A DNA stretch of 35,680 nt from the NCBI GenBank assembly GCA_902595425.1, contig CACJPV010000009.1:1-35680 (forward strand), given 5' to 3'. Origin of the DNA: an uncultured Alphaproteobacteria bacterium. GTDB lineage: Bacteria > Pseudomonadota > Alphaproteobacteria > HIMB59 > GCA-002718135. The position numbers and the translations under genes are program-made. The notes under the pieces were generated by a model that searched no databases, was not told the DNA's origin, and saw only the letters and a program-made list of their open reading frames with translations. Below are positions 33,580 through 35,680 of this stretch, in pieces (within the stretch, counting starts at the first letter, position 1; every line of letters starts with the position of its first letter).

Positions 33580-34828
33580 TTTCTGAAATTTCAATTTTTG
33601 ATATTTGTTTTCTTGAATGTGACAAAATTTTATAGACAAAATGTTCATCTTTAACAGTTTCGCCAAATAGAGGAATTCTTTTAGCTAATTCTAAGACGTG
33701 TCCTGATATTGTAGAAGCCTCACTTGAAGGAAGATCAAGATCAAAGTGTTTATACAAATCTCGTAAATTCTTTTCACCATTTGTAATAATTAAACCATCG
33801 CTATTTTGTTTAAAATCCTCATTAGGAACATCAATTTCATCAACTATTTCACCAACTATTTCTTCAATTATATCTTCAAGTGTTATCAGTCCTAGTAGTT
33901 CTCCATACTCGTCAACTACAAAAGCAATGTGTTCTTTTCTTTTTTTAAAAGCTACTAATTGTTCTAATAGATTTGTAGTTTCAGGTATAAACCAGGGTTT
34001 TGATATTTTTTCAAATATAATCTCTTTTGCACTTTCTTTATTTGATAAATCTATGTTTAAAGTTCTAACATTTAATAATCCAATAATATTTTCTGGATTA
34101 TCTCTCCAAACAGGTATTCTTGTAAATCTAGAATCATTAATCCTTTTTATTATTTCTAAGATACTCAATGATGCGTCAATAGAATAAATATTTTTTCGAT
34201 GTGTAAACACCTCCTCAACTGTTGTATCATTAAGGGTGAGTATACTTTGAAGCATATCCTTCTCATGTTCAGAGTCTGGATTAGATGTTTTGTACATATC
34301 TATGACACCCTGTAATTCTTCTTCTGATTGCTGATCATTCAGTTTACTATCTTTTGTTTGTTTGGGAAGAAAGATGTTTTTAACTATTAAATTTATAAAA
34401 AATATTATTGGGTAAAGTATTTTACTTAAATAGAATATTAATGGTGCAATAATTAATGATGTTCTAGTTGGTTTTTTTAATGAATATGTTTTAGGTAAAA
34501 TCTCTGCAAAAATTACTATCAATAAAGTCATTATTAAAGTGGCATAAAATATTCCACTTACTCCAAAAATTTCATATAGTATAGCTGTCGCCAAAGAAGA
34601 GGCTAAAATATTAACCAAATTATTTGAAATCAGTAATGCAGAAATAACGTTTTCTATATTATCTAATATTTTTAAAACAAATTTTGCTCTTTTATTGCCT
34701 TTTTTAAATTTCAATAATATTCGTGGTTTGGATGTTGCAGTTAAGGCTGTCTCAGATCCAGAAAAAAACCCAGATAAAAGTATTAATACAAAAAGTAAAA
34801 TTATAAGTAAAATTATTGAAACAGACAT
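33572..34828 (-). CDS. CNNM/CorC (HlyC/CorC) family membrane protein with CBS domains
   Basis: The 418-residue protein has a DUF21/CNNM membrane domain (about 1-180). Its helices begin at SVSIILLIILLFVLILLSGFFSGSE, and the family's FxGSETA motif is present. A CBS pair follows (about 200-320), with HRKNIYSIDA and FVVDEYGELLGLITLEDIIEEIVGEI. The C-terminal CorC_HlyC domain contains SEASTISGHVLELAKRIPLFGE. Relatives are linked to magnesium efflux or sodium/magnesium exchange; the name hemolysin is historical. It is two bases downstream of aroB, a conserved alphaproteobacterial neighbour. Confidence 0.92.
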   Translation of the reverse strand: MSVSIILLIILLFVLILLSGFFSGSETALTATSKPRILLKFKKGNKRAKFVLKILDNIENVISALLISNNLVNILASSLATAILYEIFGVSGIFYATLIMTLLIVIFAEILPKTYSLKKPTRTSLIIAPLIFYLSKILYPIIFFINLIVKNIFLPKQTKDSKLNDQQSEEELQGVIDMYKTSNPDSEHEKDMLQSILTLNDTTVEEVFTHRKNIYSIDASLSILEIIKRINDSRFTRIPVWRDNPENIIGLLNVRTLNIDLSNKESAKEIIFEKISKPWFIPETTNLLEQLVAFKKRKEHIAFVVDEYGELLGLITLEDIIEEIVGEIVDEIDVPNEDFKQNSDGLIITNGEKNLRDLYKHFDLDLPSSEASTISGHVLELAKRIPLFGETVKDEHFVYKILSHSRKQISKIEISEIK

Positions 34829-34830
34829 AA

Positions 34831-35680
34831 TTAGTTTAGCAGTTTTTTAATTTTATCCAAATTTATATTATTCTTTAAAAAAGACTCACCTATATCACGT
34901 AATAATACAAAATTAATGCATCCATTATAATTTTTTTTATCTATTTCCATAATTTTAAAAATTTTTTTATCAAACATTTTACTATCAAAAATTGGAAGTT
35001 TATTAGATTTAAAATGGCTCATGATTATATCTAACTTCCTTAAAGATAAATAATTTAGCTTATATGAAATTTTTGCAGCTATTATCATTCCGATAGAAAT
35101 AGCTTCACCATGTGTTAATTTGGTATTATATTTATAATATGATTCTAGAGCATGTCCAAAAGTGTGACCAAAATTTAGATTTGATCTAGAATATTTATTA
35201 TTAAGTTTTTCTTTTTCATCTTTTGATACATACTTTATCTTAATTAAGATACTTTTGTAAATTGCTTCAGTCAAAATTTTTTGATTCAAAATGAATATTT
35301 TTTGAGAATTTTTATTTAACCAATTAAAAAATTTTTTATCATTTATTAAGCTATGTTTAACTATTTCTGCGTAACCCGATAGAATTTGTCTTTTCGGAAG
35401 AGTAGATAGTATTTCAGGATCTATAAAGACTTGCTTTGGCTGATAAAAAGTTCCAATAAGATTTTTACCATACTTAGTGTTAATACCGTTTTTACCACCT
35501 ACAGAACTGTCTACTTGAGATAAAAGAGTTGTTGGAAACAATGTTAAATCAACACCTCTTAAAATAGTACTTGCTATAAAACCAGATAAGTCACCAAGTG
35601 TTCCTCCCCCAATTGAAATAATTTCAGTATCTCTATCTATTCCAAATTTTAGTATTTTCTCACATAGTGTATAGTAGTTT
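34831..35680 (-). CDS. aroB: 3-dehydroquinate synthase (5' end cut by window)
   Basis: AroB converts DAHP to 3-dehydroquinate in the shikimate pathway. The open frame runs off the window end: upstream of the TTG at 35541 it continues through IISIGGGTLGDLSGFIAST and RGVDLTLFPTTLL, which is the NAD-binding and substrate region of AroB, so that TTG is internal. SQVDSSVGGKNGIN follows. The zinc-site histidines lie in LNFGHTFGHALE and LTHGEA. About 282 residues are visible of a usual length of about 360-370. The CNNM/CorC gene follows after two bases. Confidence 0.95.
   Translation of the reverse strand, partial: NYYTLCEKILKFGIDRDTEIISIGGGTLGDLSGFIASTILRGVDLTLFPTTLLSQVDSSVGGKNGINTKYGKNLIGTFYQPKQVFIDPEILSTLPKRQILSGYAEIVKHSLINDKKFFNWLNKNSQKIFILNQKILTEAIYKSILIKIKYVSKDEKEKLNNKYSRSNLNFGHTFGHALESYYKYNTKLTHGEAISIGMIIAAKISYKLNYLSLRKLDIIMSHFKSNKLPIFDSKMFDKKIFKIMEIDKKNYNGCINFVLLRDIGESFLKNNINLDKIKKLLN

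Noticed and set aside
35539..35541. TTG at 35541 as the true start of aroB.
   Set aside because: The frame is open upstream to the window end and encodes the conserved GGGTLGDLSGF region, so the gene begins outside the window.
1..35680. tRNA, rRNA, CRISPR, insertion sequence or prophage features.
   Set aside because: There is no unassigned stretch long enough to hold them, and no repeats, cloverleaf-like segments or transposase/phage proteins were seen.

Overview
The window is a gene-dense piece of an AT-rich, streamlined alphaproteobacterial chromosome, most likely from a free-living marine lineage of the SAR11/HIMB59/AEGEAN-169 kind. That placement is inferred from gene content and base composition, not from a search. 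Supporting signs are the run aroB - CNNM/CorC - bolA - J-domain protein - cobS - cobT, a class I lysyl-tRNA synthetase, COQ9, a split three-gene proton-translocating transhydrogenase, a CtaA/COX15-type heme A synthase, and small alphaproteobacterial families (DUF1244, DUF465). With the starts chosen here, 38 protein genes cover about 98.5% of the window. The largest gap is under 100 bases. No rRNA, tRNA, CRISPR array, insertion sequence, prophage gene or long repeat was seen.

Layout. Positions 1-4641 (minus strand) hold a tight run: the two enzymes of saccharopine-type lysine catabolism, uvrB, and the start of a crotonase-fold enzyme, probably 3-hydroxyisobutyryl-CoA hydrolase. Positions 4706-12177 carry a TSUP anion exporter, an aspartate-type aminotransferase, pyruvate kinase, a DUF1244 protein, a long-chain acyl-CoA synthetase and an M3 oligopeptidase. 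Positions 12178-16357 hold an ABC1-family kinase and pntAA-pntAB-pntB. Positions 16354-19135 hold rpsU, def, COQ9, a DUF465 protein and a phosphofructokinase. Positions 19132-22338 (minus) hold ctaA followed by an SDR - DUF6134 - SDR cluster. Positions 22391-29995 (plus) hold a ferredoxin reductase and its ferredoxin, then a marR-lysK-pyrD-HAD run, rpmB, and a queuosine-salvage pair (transporter and tgt). Positions 29988-35680 hold cobT, cobS, a J-domain protein, bolA, a CNNM/CorC protein and the 3' part of aroB.

How the genes work together. Phosphofructokinase plus pyruvate kinase point to an Embden-Meyerhof route. The transhydrogenase, FNR/ferredoxin, ctaA and COQ9 serve redox balance and a ubiquinone/heme-a respiratory chain. 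Lysine and probably valine degradation suggest amino-acid use. The queuosine pair suggests base salvage.

The most unusual features are architectural. Six of seven convergent gene pairs overlap at their stop codons by exactly 4 or 8 bases, which leaves no room for ordinary terminators. Several divergent genes have a -10-like box only 5-8 bases before the start codon, which predicts leaderless mRNAs. One of these is a perfectly symmetric -10 shared by bolA and the J-domain gene. The marR gene begins inside a tandem pair of perfect 12-bp palindromes, a strong candidate operator for its operon.
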